Source: Paracoccus contaminans
GTDB lineage: Bacteria > Pseudomonadota > Alphaproteobacteria > Rhodobacterales > Rhodobacteraceae
Length of the DNA stretch: 64,000 nt
Assembly (NCBI RefSeq): GCF_002105555.1
Contig: NZ_CP020612.1
Location: 709,001 to 773,000, forward strand
Direction: 5' to 3'
The translations under genes were made by a program, and so were the position numbers. Within the stretch, counting starts at the first letter, position 1. The number at the start of each line of letters is the position of its first letter. The notes beneath the pieces are model-generated. The model made no database searches and was not told the origin of the DNA. It worked only from the letters and a program-made list of their open reading frames with translations. This document shows, one piece after another, positions 26,797-35,778 of the stretch.

Positions 26797-26814
26797 GCGC
26801 CGTCAGGCGGCGCC
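26797..26814. terminator. hairpin between convergent ilvA and HPt genes
   Basis: GCGCCG and CGGCGC are separated by TCAGG in the tiny gap between the two stop codons. There is no T run on either side, so its role as terminator is uncertain. Confidence 0.3.
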
Positions 26815-27174
26815 CGTGTCCTGATGCGCCGTCCTTGCCTCGATGTCGCGCATCAGTGCCCGCTTGGACGCGGCATAGCTTTCCATCAGGGTTTGGGTCC
26901 GCAGCGATGCCTGCCTGCCCTGCAGCAGCATCGCCTCCCACGCGTCGCAGGTCTGGCACAGCGCGGTCAGCCCGATATTGAGCGCGCAGCCCTTCATGAA
27001 TTGCAGGGCGTGGCGCAGGCTGGCAGCATCGCCGGCCAGCCCACCGGCGGCGTCTGAAGCGGCGATCCCCATGATCGCGCCTTCTATTTCATCAAGGAAC
27101 ATTTCGATGATGGGCCGGAACTCAGCCTCTCCGACCTCGTGGCGCACGGCCGCCACGCGCCTCCAGTCGATCAT
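26803..27174 (-). CDS. histidine phosphotransfer (HPt) domain protein
   Basis: A 123-residue single-domain HPt protein. LRHALQFMKGCALNIGLTAL matches the HPt helix, with His55 as the phosphate carrier and the GCALNIG turn following. The ATG at 27174 follows GGAGAGCGGG. It is divergent from a receiver-phosphatase gene 114 bases away, so the two probably form a phosphorelay branch, with a histidine kinase elsewhere. The gene begins ACT..-poor and shows no membrane segment, so it is cytoplasmic. Confidence 0.82.
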   Translation of the reverse strand: MIDWRRVAAVRHEVGEAEFRPIIEMFLDEIEGAIMGIAASDAAGGLAGDAASLRHALQFMKGCALNIGLTALCQTCDAWEAMLLQGRQASLRTQTLMESYAASKRALMRDIEARTAHQDTGAA

Positions 27175-27288
27175 CCCGCTCTCCAGCTTTGCACGACTGT
27201 GGCCTAGCGCGGGCGCGTTGACAAAGCCTGAACAGTTCAAATGATCGGCGTTAACCCGTCATTCATGCGCGCCCGCTAAGGCTCGGTC

Positions 27289-28572
27289 ATGCCCGAGCTG
27301 AATCGTTCCCGGACAGACAAGCCGCATGCTGCGCCCCCCGCACGGGCGCGGGCGCGCCTGGTGCTGCTGGCCGATGGCAGCCGGGCGCATCGCCAGTTGC
27401 TGCGCCTTCAGCTGGAACGCGCCGGCTATCGGGTGATCGAGGCGGCGGACGGCACTACCGCCCTGCGCCTGTGCCGTGAGGCAGAGCCGGACATCATCCT
27501 GTCGGACTGGCTGCTGGACGGGATCAGCGGCCTTGACCTGTGCCGCGGCCATCGCGGCCTGTCCCGCAACAGCTATGGATTCTTCATCCTGCTGACGCCC
27601 CGCCATGACAGCGCCGACGTGACCGAAGGCATGCAGGCCGGCGCGGACGATTTCCTGACCAAGCCCATCGCCGGGGCCGAACTGCTGGCCCGGCTCAGCG
27701 CGGCCGAGCGCGTGCTGGACATGCAGGATACGCTGTCGGCGGCCAATGCCCAGCTGCGCAGCGCCCTCGACCGGCTGAGCGCGGCGCAGGACCAGATCAA
27801 CGCCGATCTGCGCGAGGCGCGCAAGCTGCAGCTGGCCATGATCCGCGAAAGACAGCGCAGCTTCGGTCCCATCCGCGTATCGCTGCTGATGCGGCCGGCA
27901 GGGCTGATCGGGGGCGACCTGGTGGGTTATCACCAGATCGACGAACGCACCGTGGCGCTGCACGCCATCGACGTCTCCGGGCACGGGGTCGCGGCCGCGC
28001 TGATGACCGCGCGCGTCGTCACCCAGATCGAGGCGCTGTCGCAGGATACCTCGCTGACACCGGCGCAGGTGGTGCGGGCGCTGAACGACCAGATGATCGA
28101 CGCTGTCCATACCGACAGCTATGTCACCCTGGTCTATGGGCGGCTCGACCTGCCCAGCGGGCATGTGCGACTGGTCCAAGCCGGCCATCCCCACCCCGTC
28201 GTCCAGCGCCGGGGCGGCGCGATCGAGACGGTAGGCCAGGGCGGGCTGCCGGTGGGCGTGCTGCCCGACGCCCGGTTCGAGGAAACCGCCCTGACGCTGG
28301 GCAGCGGCGACAGGCTGCTGATCGTGTCGGACGGGATCACGGATGCCGCCAGCGCCCGCGGCATGCTGCTGGGCGAGGAAGGGCTGAACACCATCCTGCA
28401 ACTGAATGCCCCCCTGTCAGGCTTCGGCCTGCTGGAATCGATGTGCTGGTCGGTGTCCGAGTTCTCGTCCGGAGAGCGGCAGGACGATGTCTCGGCGCTG
28501 CTGGTCGAGCATCTGCGCCCCGCCCCCGTCCTTGCGGGACCGGGCAGGCCCGAGGGGCGGAAAGCGGACTAG
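27289..28572 (+). CDS. receiver domain-PP2C (RsbU/SpoIIE-type) phosphatase response regulator
   Basis: A 427-residue protein. Residues 30-145 form a receiver (LVLLADGSRAHRQLLRLQLE, ILSDWLLDGISG with phosphoacceptor Asp73, and DDFLTKPIAGAELL with the conserved Lys). A coiled coil (AANAQLRSALDRLSAAQDQI) leads to a PP2C-like serine phosphatase: GGDLVGYHQIDERTVALHAI, DVSGHGVAAALMTARV and LLIVSDGITDA. Such proteins dephosphorylate anti-sigma-factor antagonists and control general stress or output pathways. The HPt gene next door is the probable phosphate donor. A CtrA-like site, TTAA-N7-TTCA, lies at 27251-27265. Confidence 0.9.
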   Translation: MPELNRSRTDKPHAAPPARARARLVLLADGSRAHRQLLRLQLERAGYRVIEAADGTTALRLCREAEPDIILSDWLLDGISGLDLCRGHRGLSRNSYGFFILLTPRHDSADVTEGMQAGADDFLTKPIAGAELLARLSAAERVLDMQDTLSAANAQLRSALDRLSAAQDQINADLREARKLQLAMIRERQRSFGPIRVSLLMRPAGLIGGDLVGYHQIDERTVALHAIDVSGHGVAAALMTARVVTQIEALSQDTSLTPAQVVRALNDQMIDAVHTDSYVTLVYGRLDLPSGHVRLVQAGHPHPVVQRRGGAIETVGQGGLPVGVLPDARFEETALTLGSGDRLLIVSDGITDAASARGMLLGEEGLNTILQLNAPLSGFGLLESMCWSVSEFSSGERQDDVSALLVEHLRPAPVLAGPGRPEGRKAD

Positions 28573-28667
28573 GTCATCCCCCCTGTCCGCATGCCTTGGG
28601 TAAAAGGGGCGGACAACGCGTCGCCCCGCGCGGTGCAAACAGGAAGGCCGGCCCGTCTTGCCTCGCT

Positions 28668-28780
28668 CTTGTGCTGGGCGGCGCTGCCCCCGTAAGCGTC
28701 GGCGCTGCTCTTGTGCTCGGCGGCGCTTGCCCCTGTGGGCGTCGGCGCTGCTCCTGGGCTGGGCGGCGCTGCCTTGGGGG
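28668..28780. repeat. imperfect tandem repeat, about 43 bp x 2.7
   Basis: Three consecutive units begin CTTGTGCTGGGCGGCGCT (28668), CTTGTGCTCGGCGGCGCT (28710) and CCTGGGCTGGGCGGCGCT (28753). Units 1 and 2 both end GCGTCGGCGCTGCT; unit 3 is truncated. The array lies in the 327-base gap between the phosphatase gene and the L,D-transpeptidase. I see no convincing reading frame through it. Confidence 0.75.
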
Positions 28781-28899
28781 CGGCCTGGCGCGGCGCCCGT
28801 GCCGATCGGCCTGCGCGGCGCTGCCCTTGTGCGGGCCGGCATGCCGGCCCCGTCCGCCCCTGCCCCCGGGGCTGGTCGGCGCGCCCCCTCTGCGGCCGC

Positions 28900-29556
28900 T
28901 CAGATCAGCAGCACCTGCGTGCCGATCTTGGTCAGGCCATAGAGTTCCTTGATATGCTCGTTATACAGCCCCACGCACCCGTTCGAGGACTTGCGCCCGA
29001 TCTTGCGCGTGTCATGCGTGCCGTGGATGCGGTAATATTGCCAGCTGAGCCACAGGGCATGCGTGCCCAGCGGATTGTCCGGGCCGGCAGGGACGAAATC
29101 GGGCCAGTCGGGATTGCGCCTTTTCATCTCGGGCGTGGGCGACCAGGTGGGGCCTTCGACCTTCTTGATGATTTCGGTGCGGCCGCGGCGGGTCAGGTCG
29201 TCGCTGACCGGGATCGAGGTGGGATACAAGCGGAACACCGACTGGTCCTCGGACCAGAAGCTGAGCGCACGCGAGGTCAGATCGACGAGGATCGCGCCGT
29301 TGTTCAGGTTGTCGAAATACTGCTGCCAGTCATGCATGCGAAAGCTCGACTGGTTGCGCCGGGTGTCCGACGTATCATATTGCACCACACCCGCATCGGG
29401 CGTCGCCCCTGCCGGACCCGTCCGTTCAAGCGTCTGGCCCGAATAGGGATCGGTCGCCTGCGCGGCGGCGGCACCGGCCAGCGAGGCTGCGCCCAGGCCG
29501 ACCGAGGCGGCCAGAAAGCGGCGCCTGCCGAGGTCGCGTGGGGTGTTGCGGGTCAT
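28900..29556 (-). CDS. L,D-transpeptidase (YkuD domain), Tat signal
   Basis: A 218-residue cell-wall enzyme. AGGAGACGACAGG precedes the ATG at 29556, and the twin-arginine signal GRRRFLAASVGLGAASLAG directs export to the periplasm. The YkuD domain ends in HGTHDTRKIGRKSSNGCVGL, with catalytic Cys194 and the conserved His-Gly-Thr and Ser-x-Gly-Cys. It forms 3-3 peptidoglycan cross-links or attaches proteins to the wall. It stands alone, with a tandem repeat downstream. Confidence 0.92.
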   Translation of the reverse strand: MTRNTPRDLGRRRFLAASVGLGAASLAGAAAAQATDPYSGQTLERTGPAGATPDAGVVQYDTSDTRRNQSSFRMHDWQQYFDNLNNGAILVDLTSRALSFWSEDQSVFRLYPTSIPVSDDLTRRGRTEIIKKVEGPTWSPTPEMKRRNPDWPDFVPAGPDNPLGTHALWLSWQYYRIHGTHDTRKIGRKSSNGCVGLYNEHIKELYGLTKIGTQVLLI

Positions 29557-29715
29557 CCTGTCGTCTCCTGTCCTGTCGGCCGTCAGCGGCTGTTGGGCAA
29601 CCGGCGTGGTCATGGGGCCGAGCAGATAGGCGCGATTGCGCCCTTTGCAATTCAAAGCCGCGTCACCGCCGCAGATCGCGCGATGCTGCGATCAACAGGT
29701 CACAGGCAGGTCATG

Positions 29716-29748
29716 AAAAGCGCAAAAAGGCCGCGGTCAGCCGCGGCC
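29716..29748 (-). terminator. rho-independent terminator of the sixA-like gene
   Basis: On the minus strand GGCCGCGG-CTGA-CCGCGGCC is followed directly by TTTTT (29728-29724). The eight-base stem contains the last codons of the phosphatase gene, and its stop codon TGA lies in the four-base loop. Confidence 0.85.
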
Positions 29749-30255
29749 GTCAAGGCGCACGAAATCAAGCATGCTGCCCTGTCCGGGCCGGATGTCGGCC
29801 CAGCCATCGGCCTGGAAATCCACGACCAGCGTCGCGGCGGTGGGAAAGCGGCGGAATTCGGGGGAAAGCGGCGGCCTGGCCGGCAGCATCGCGGCAAAGG
29901 CGGCAATGCCGGGATTGTGGCCGATCATCATCACCGTCGGCGCCCTTGCGCTGCGCAAGACCTCAAGCATCGTTTCGGGCGTGGCATGATAGAGCGCCTG
30001 TTCCAGCCGCAGCGCCGGGCGCGTCTCGAACACGGCGCCCGCCATCCTTTCCCAGGTCTCGACCGTGCGGCGGGCGGGCGAGCAGAGCACCTCCTCGGGG
30101 TCATGCCCGCGGCTTGCCAGCCAGTCGCCCAAGGCGCGCGCCGAACGCCGCCCGCGTTCGTTCAGGGGGCGGGCCTCGTCAGGAAGGGACGGATCGTCCC
30201 AGTCAGACTTTGCATGGCGCGTCAGAATCAGGCGGCAGTATCCCGGCGGTGTCAT
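29737..30255 (-). CDS. sixA: SixA-like histidine phosphatase
   Basis: A 172-residue histidine phosphatase. LILTRHAKSDWDDPSLPD carries the RHG-type motif (RHA here), VLCSPARRTVETW the second Arg and MMIGHNPGI the second His. SixA proteins dephosphorylate HPt domains or the nitrogen PTS protein NPr, and both kinds of partner are encoded in this window. The ATG at 30255 follows AAAGGACGAGG; upstream frame extensions are unsupported. Confidence 0.85.
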   Translation of the reverse strand: MTPPGYCRLILTRHAKSDWDDPSLPDEARPLNERGRRSARALGDWLASRGHDPEEVLCSPARRTVETWERMAGAVFETRPALRLEQALYHATPETMLEVLRSARAPTVMMIGHNPGIAAFAAMLPARPPLSPEFRRFPTAATLVVDFQADGWADIRPGQGSMLDFVRLDGRG

Positions 30256-30339
30256 CCTCGTCCTTTCCGCGGCTATGCCCGCCCAGACTGCCACCGCGAT
30301 TCGCGCCCGGCAAGCATCGATCGGCAAGGCCCAAAGCAG

Positions 30340-31254
30340 TTACAGCCCGCTATCCCCCTGCCGCAGCCCATGCGGCTTGACGCGCGGCTCGGTAGAGCGG
30401 ATCAGGCTGCCCGCGCCTTGTTCGGTGAACAGTTCCAGCATGGCGGCATGCGGCACCCGGCCATCCAGGATCACCACCGCGCGCACCCCCTCCTCCAGCG
30501 CCTTGAGGGCCGTTTCGGTCTTGGGGATCATGCCGCCGGCAATCGTGCCGTCCTCGATCATGCCGCAGATCTGGTCGGGATGGATCTGCGTCATCACCTG
30601 CCCCGAGCCATCCTTGACCCCCGCCACATCGGTCAGCAGCAGCAGACGATCGGCCCGCAACGCCCCGGCGATCGCCCCCGCAGCCGTGTCGCCGTTGACG
30701 TTGAAGGTCTCGTTGTCGGCCATGCCCGTCGCCACCGGCGCGATCACCGGGATCAGCCCCGCCGCGTAAAGATCACGGATGATCTGGACATTCATCTCGA
30801 CCGGGCGGCCGACAAAGCCCAGTTCGGGGTCGTCCACCTCGCAGACCATCAGGTCATCGTCCTTGCCCGAAATCCCGATCGCGCGCCCGCCCGCGTCGTT
30901 GATGGCCTGCACGATGCGCTTGTTCACAAGGCCCGACAGGACCATCTCGACCACCTGGACGGCCTCCTTGGTGGTGACGCGCTTGCCGCGGACAAAGCGG
31001 CTTTCGATGCCCAGCCGCTCCAGCAGCTCGTTGATCATCGGCCCCCCGCCGTGGACGACGACCGGGTGGATGCCGACCTGCTTCATCAACACGATGTCGC
31101 GGGCGAATTCGGCCATCGCCTCGTCGTCGCCCATGGCGTTGCCGCCGAACTTGACGACCACGACCGCGCCCGCATAACGCTGCATATAGGGCAGCGCCTC
31201 GGTCAGGGTGCTGGCGATGCTGACGAAATCACGGTCCATGCTTTGCTGTCTCAT
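30340..31254 (-). CDS. argB: acetylglutamate kinase
   Basis: A 304-residue kinase for the second step of arginine synthesis. [20 protein letters not shown] and [20 protein letters not shown] bind ATP and substrate; [20 protein letters not shown] and [17 protein letters not shown] complete the fold. The start is placed at 31254 ([10 protein letters not shown]); the Met at 31239 is also possible. It is in the same direction as sixA, 84 bases upstream of it. Confidence 0.96.
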   Translation of the reverse strand: MRQQSMDRDFVSIASTLTEALPYMQRYAGAVVVVKFGGNAMGDDEAMAEFARDIVLMKQVGIHPVVVHGGGPMINELLERLGIESRFVRGKRVTTKEAVQVVEMVLSGLVNKRIVQAINDAGGRAIGISGKDDDLMVCEVDDPELGFVGRPVEMNVQIIRDLYAAGLIPVIAPVATGMADNETFNVNGDTAAGAIAGALRADRLLLLTDVAGVKDGSGQVMTQIHPDQICGMIEDGTIAGGMIPKTETALKALEEGVRAVVILDGRVPHAAMLELFTEQGAGSLIRSTEPRVKPHGLRQGDSGL

Positions 31255-31330
31255 CGGGGCTGTCCGTCTGGTCTGCACGGACGCTAGGCAAAGCGGGGGC
31301 CAAGGTCCATAGGCGCCGCAAGCATCAGTT

Positions 31331-34300
31331 TCACAAAATGAAATCGTCCGCCCCAAGGGCCTTGGCGCCCTCGACGCGGATCACGAGATCCGCCCTTCGA
31401 TCGCCGTCGGCGTCCACCACGACGCGCATGCCATCCCCGTCCGCCAGCCAGGCGAGCTGCATCGGCACGCCCGTCAGCCGCCCGGCCCCGGCAACCGCGG
31501 CGATCCCCAGCGCCGACAGGTCGATCCGGTCTGTCCCGTGAACGAAGTCGCTGATCGTGTCGGCCCCGCCGGAGGCATCGCCCACGCCCAGGAACACGAA
31601 GACATCGGCCCCGTCCCCCCCGATCAGCTGGTCCAGCCCGACGCCGCCCGTCAGAACGTCGCCGTCGCCGCCCCCCGCTAGGACATCGTTGCCCTCGCAT
31701 CCGTTCAGGGTATCGGCGCCCCAGTCGCCGATCAGCTGGTCATCGCCCCCATCCCCCGCCAGCAGATCGTCACCTGCCTGCCCGTTGAGACTGTCCGCCT
31801 CATCGCCCCCCGACAGGCTGTCCTGCCCCATCCCGCCGCGCAGGCGGTCGGCGCCGCCGCCGCCGGAAAGAAAGTCGTTCCCGCCATTGCCCCACAGATC
31901 ATCATTGTCCCAGCCGCCATCCACGGTGTCGTTCCCGCCGCCCCCCACGATGATGTCGGCGCCCCCTTCGCCCAGAAGGATGTCGTTGCCCTCGTCCCCC
32001 ACGATCGTGTCCGCGCCGGTCCCGCCCAGCGCCCGGTCGTCGCCATCGCCCATGAACAGCTTGTCGTTGCCGCCGTGGCCGCGGGCCGTGTCGTTGCCGG
32101 CGCCGCCCAGCACGACATCGTTGCCGGCCTCGCCCATCAGCACGTCGCGCCCCTCGCCACCCGCCAGGCGGTCGGCCTCGTCCCCGCCCCAGATCGTGTC
32201 GTTGCCGGCCCCGCCATGCAGCCAGTCGCGGCCGCCGACGCCCAGGATCAGGTCATCGCCCGCCTCGCCCAGCACGATATCGTTGCCCGCGCCCGACATC
32301 ATGTTGTCGTTTCCCGCACCGCCCGCCAGAAAGTCGTCGCCCGCGCCCGATCGCATCGTGTCCCTGCCGGTGCCGGCGAACATCCGGTCGCGGCCGGCGC
32401 CGCCGAACATCATGTTGTTCCCGCTGCTATCCCGAAAGACGTTGTCGCCGTCCAGGTCCAGCATGATGTCGTCGCCCGCGCCGCCGACCATCCGGTCATT
32501 GCCGGCAAAGCCGAACAGGCGGTCGTTCCCGTCGTCGCCCGACAGAAAGTCATCGCCCGCCCCGGCATTGATCCGGTCATCGCCCGCACCGCCGATGATC
32601 AGGTCATTGCCGGCCTGGCCGGCCATCAGGTCGTTCCCGCCCTCGCCCATGACCGTGTCGTGATCGTTTCCGGCCAGGACGGTGTCGTTCATCCCGCCGG
32701 CCATGATGAAATCGTTGCCGTTCCCGCTCCAGATCGTGTCCTCGCCGTCCTGGGTGGTGATCCGGTCGTGGCCCGCCCCGCCAAGGACGTAATCCTCAAG
32801 CTGGCTGCCGAAGATCGTGTCGTTGCCGGTGAAGCCATAGATGAACGATCCGCCCTCGTCGGCCCGCAGCACATCGGCCACCCCGGTCCCCAGGATGGTC
32901 GAGCGCACGTCCGGCGGCTGGTAATGGGCGATGGGGAACATCGCGTCGGTGAACATCTCCGCGCTCAGCCTGCCGCCGCCGCTCCGGTGCACGTCGATGC
33001 GGGTTTCGCCGGCCTGGATGGTGATGCCCCAGGACTGGCGCACAAAGCGCAGCTGATAGGTGGACCGGATCATGCCCATCATCGACAGGTCCAGCCGGTC
33101 CGTCCCCGCCTCGAAATCGCGGATCGTCACCACGCCCTTCACGGGCGTCGGCATGAAGACATCGGCCCCCCGCCCCCCCGCCAGCGACAGCGGGCGCGTT
33201 CCGCCGATCAGGATGTCGTCCCCCGGCCCGCCATCAATCCGCGTCGTGTTCAGCCCGCCCTGAATCAGGTCGTTTCCGTCCGTGCCGACATGGGCGCCTT
33301 CGGCGACATGGCGCGTCACCCCGATGCGGCCGGGGTCGATCCAGAACTGGCTGACCCCGGATTCGGTGGCGGAGGCGGCAAAGACGACGATCTTGCCGCC
33401 GATCTCGCGCACCGCCAGCGCCGATACATCCGCAAGCGACCTGCCCTGTTCATCGGCAATGCTGTCCAGATGCACCAGCCGCCCGTCGGGCGTCAGCGTG
33501 AACAGGCTCAGCCCGTCATCAGCCCCCCCACGATGATGAAAGTCCGCCCGGCGACCTGCGCCACCTCCATCACCGTAGCCGACTGAAAGCGGGTGGTGCG
33601 TTCGTCGACGACATGATCCACCGGGACAAGCCCGCCCCCCGGCACGATGCGGGCCGTGGTCAGGGACGAACTGAAGGCCGAACTGACGATGGCATAGTAT
33701 TTGCCCTCGACCTCGACGGCCGCGATGTCACGCGGCCCGTTGAAGCCGGTGCCCCGCGCCCCGCTGACGAATCGTCCGGGCGAGAGCTGGCCATCGGGGC
33801 CGACGACATGGGCGGCAATGTAATTGCCGCGCGTCGATGCCGACAGGATCAGATCGGTCGCGCCGATGCGGATGGTCGAAACGCTGTCGATCTGCGCGCC
33901 GCGCACCAGCCCCGGCAGGACGGGGGCCGTGACCGGCGCGCCCAGCGTGCCGTCCGCGGCCTGCTTCCACAGCGACAGCTCTGCCCGCTCATGCCGGGTC
34001 GTCCAGACGAAGGACTGCCCGCCGGCGCTGGAAAGGCTGCCCGCATCCAGCAGGTCGCGCGGCAGATGCGACCGGATCAGGGGAACATCCTTTTCGACAA
34101 TGCCGCTGTTCGGCCTGATCTGGCTTGCAAGCTCGGCCGCGCCGTAAAGACCGGCAGCCATCATCGTGACCCCGCCCCCGGGCCGATACAGCAGGACCGC
34201 CTGCGGCTCTGCCATATGGGTCAGGCGGTCGGGGTAGTCGTAATTCGCCACCAGCCTTGCGGCCGAGTCGGCATCCGTCACGCGCCAGCGGCTCATCCCG

Positions 34301-34419
34301 CCGCCATGGGCGGTGCTGCCCAGCAGAACGATCTGCCCCCCGACCTGGCCAAGGGTCAGGTCGGTCATATTGGCAACACGGCCCCGGACGATCGTCCCGA
34401 CGAACTGGAAGGCTGTCAT
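31331..34419 (-). CDS. RTX calcium-binding secreted protein with beta-propeller-like N terminus (frameshifted in this sequence)
   Basis: Two frames join at the seven-base G run (33523-33529, as C on the plus strand). The first ends FIIVGG; adding one G reads on as [19 protein letters not shown] into the second. The restored protein has about 1029 residues. The first 330 or so contain repeated short blade-like units (for example [40 protein letters not shown]). From about residue 360 to 950 come more than two dozen GGxGxDxxx nonapeptides, which form Ca2+-binding beta rolls. The end, [15 protein letters not shown] and GADDFIL, resembles a type I secretion signal. No hydrolase motif is visible. 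Adhesion or surface-layer roles are possible; no ABC exporter is adjacent. Confidence 0.85.
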
Positions 34420-34516
34420 CTGCTGTCTGCCCGATCCCTGCCACATCCCGGATCGTTGTTGCCGGCCAAGGATTAACGGCTGGTAAGCCCGGTGCCGTCA
34501 GCCGGCCGGCATTTAT

Positions 34517-35665
34517 CTAAAATACCATCTGCTGCGGCCCGCGCCGATAGGGGCCGAAGGCCGCCGTCTCGGCCATGTCGTCGCCCACCGCGGCGATCTC
34601 CTCGTCAAGGTAGCCGCTCAGGGCGCGGCGAAAGCCCGGATCGGCAACCCAGTGGATCGAATGGGTCTGGGCCGGCAGATAGCCGCGCGCCAGCTTGTGT
34701 TCGCCCTGCGCGCCCGCCTCGACGCGCCCAAGGCCATGCGCGATCGCCCAATCGATCGCGCGGTGATAGCACAGCTCGAAATGCAGGAACGGATGGTCCT
34801 CGATACAGCCCCAATAGCGGCCATAGAGGGCATCGCGCCCGATCAGGTTCAGCGCCCCCGCGACGGGAACGCCGCCGCGTTCGGCCATGATCAGCAGGCA
34901 GTCGTTGCGCATGGTCCGGTGCAGCGCGTCGAAAAAGGCGCGCGTCAGATAGGGGCGCCCCCATTTGCGCCCGCCGGTGTCCTGATAAAAGGCCCACATC
35001 GCGTCCCAGTGTTCGGGGCGGATGTCGTCGCCGCGCAGGCTGACGATGCGCCCGCCAAAGGCATTCGCCCTTTCGCGTTCCTTGCGCAGCGCCTTGCGCT
35101 TGCGGCTGGACAGGACGGCGAGGAAATCGTCATAGCTGCCATATCCGGCGTTCTGCCAGTGATACTGCGTCGTCGTCCGGCCCAGCCAGCCCTGTTCCTC
35201 GCCCAGCGCGCGTTCGGCCGCGGTGCAGAAGGTGACATGGGCCGAGGACAGCCCGGCCTTGCCCGCCACATGCTCCATCGCCGCCAGCAGGGCCGCCTGC
35301 ACCTGGGGATCGGCCGCGATCAGGCGGCTGCCGCTGGCGGGGGTGAAGGGCACGGCGCATTGCAGCTTGGGGTAATAGCGCCCGCCGGCCCGCTGATAGG
35401 CGTCGGCCCAGGGATGGTCAAAGATGTATTCGCCCTGGCTGTGCGTCTTGACATAGAGCGGCGCGACGCCGGCGACCGCCCCCCCGATGCGGGCGACCAG
35501 ATGGCTGGGATGCCAGCCGGTGCCCTTGCCGACTGACCCCGATTCCTCAAGCGCCGCAAGAAAGCGGTGCGTGGTGAAGGGATCGCCCCCCGCGCCGCAT
35601 CCGTCCCATTCGGCAGCGGGGACCGAGGCGATCGAGGGCAGGACAGAGACGGTTGTTTCAGCCAT
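34517..35665 (-). CDS. FemAB-like/GNAT acyltransferase (DUF482)
   Basis: A 382-residue protein of the PF04339-type family (peptidogalycan biosynthesis / FemAB-like). Typical stretches are NPFTTHRFL-like DPFTTHRFLAALEESGSVG, GWHPSHLVAR, GEYIFDHPWADAYQRAGG, and YYPKLQCAVPFTPASGSRL near the N terminus, and RYWGCIEDHPFLHFELCYH near 290. The substrate is unknown; two GNAT folds are expected. It is separated from ilvE by a hairpin and a repeated intergenic motif, so it is its own unit. Confidence 0.85.
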   Translation of the reverse strand: MAETTVSVLPSIASVPAAEWDGCGAGGDPFTTHRFLAALEESGSVGKGTGWHPSHLVARIGGAVAGVAPLYVKTHSQGEYIFDHPWADAYQRAGGRYYPKLQCAVPFTPASGSRLIAADPQVQAALLAAMEHVAGKAGLSSAHVTFCTAAERALGEEQGWLGRTTTQYHWQNAGYGSYDDFLAVLSSRKRKALRKERERANAFGGRIVSLRGDDIRPEHWDAMWAFYQDTGGRKWGRPYLTRAFFDALHRTMRNDCLLIMAERGGVPVAGALNLIGRDALYGRYWGCIEDHPFLHFELCYHRAIDWAIAHGLGRVEAGAQGEHKLARGYLPAQTHSIHWVADPGFRRALSGYLDEEIAAVGDDMAETAAFGPYRRGPQQMVF

Positions 35666-35718
35666 GTCCGCCTAGATAATCACCCGCCGCCGCCGTTCAA
35701 CGCGGGCGGCGGCGGGTG

Positions 35719-35770
35719 CTTCTTCTGCATGAAAATATCCCGCGGGGGCGCGGGGGCGCGAAGCCCCCGC
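35719..35770 (-). terminator. ilvE terminator hairpin followed by a dispersed GGGATATT..AGAAGAA motif
   Basis: On the minus strand GCGGGGGC-TTCGC-GCCCCCGC (35770-35750) starts nine bases after the ilvE stop. It is followed by GGGATATTTTCATGCAGAAG. A similar sequence follows petR at 38101-38124 and rfbB at 39949-39970, so this is a recurring end-of-gene element. Confidence 0.6.
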
Positions 35771-35778
35771 CGCAACGG

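Noticed and set aside
28417..28842. Minus-strand frame overlapping the tandem repeat
   Set aside because: Half of it is antisense to the phosphatase gene; the rest is Arg/Pro/Gln low-complexity without a start signal.
31600..32850. Periodic DNA that could look like a tandem repeat or CRISPR-like array
   Set aside because: The periodicity is about 27 bases and degenerate, and is explained by the nonapeptide repeats of the RTX protein; there are no identical repeats with unique spacers.
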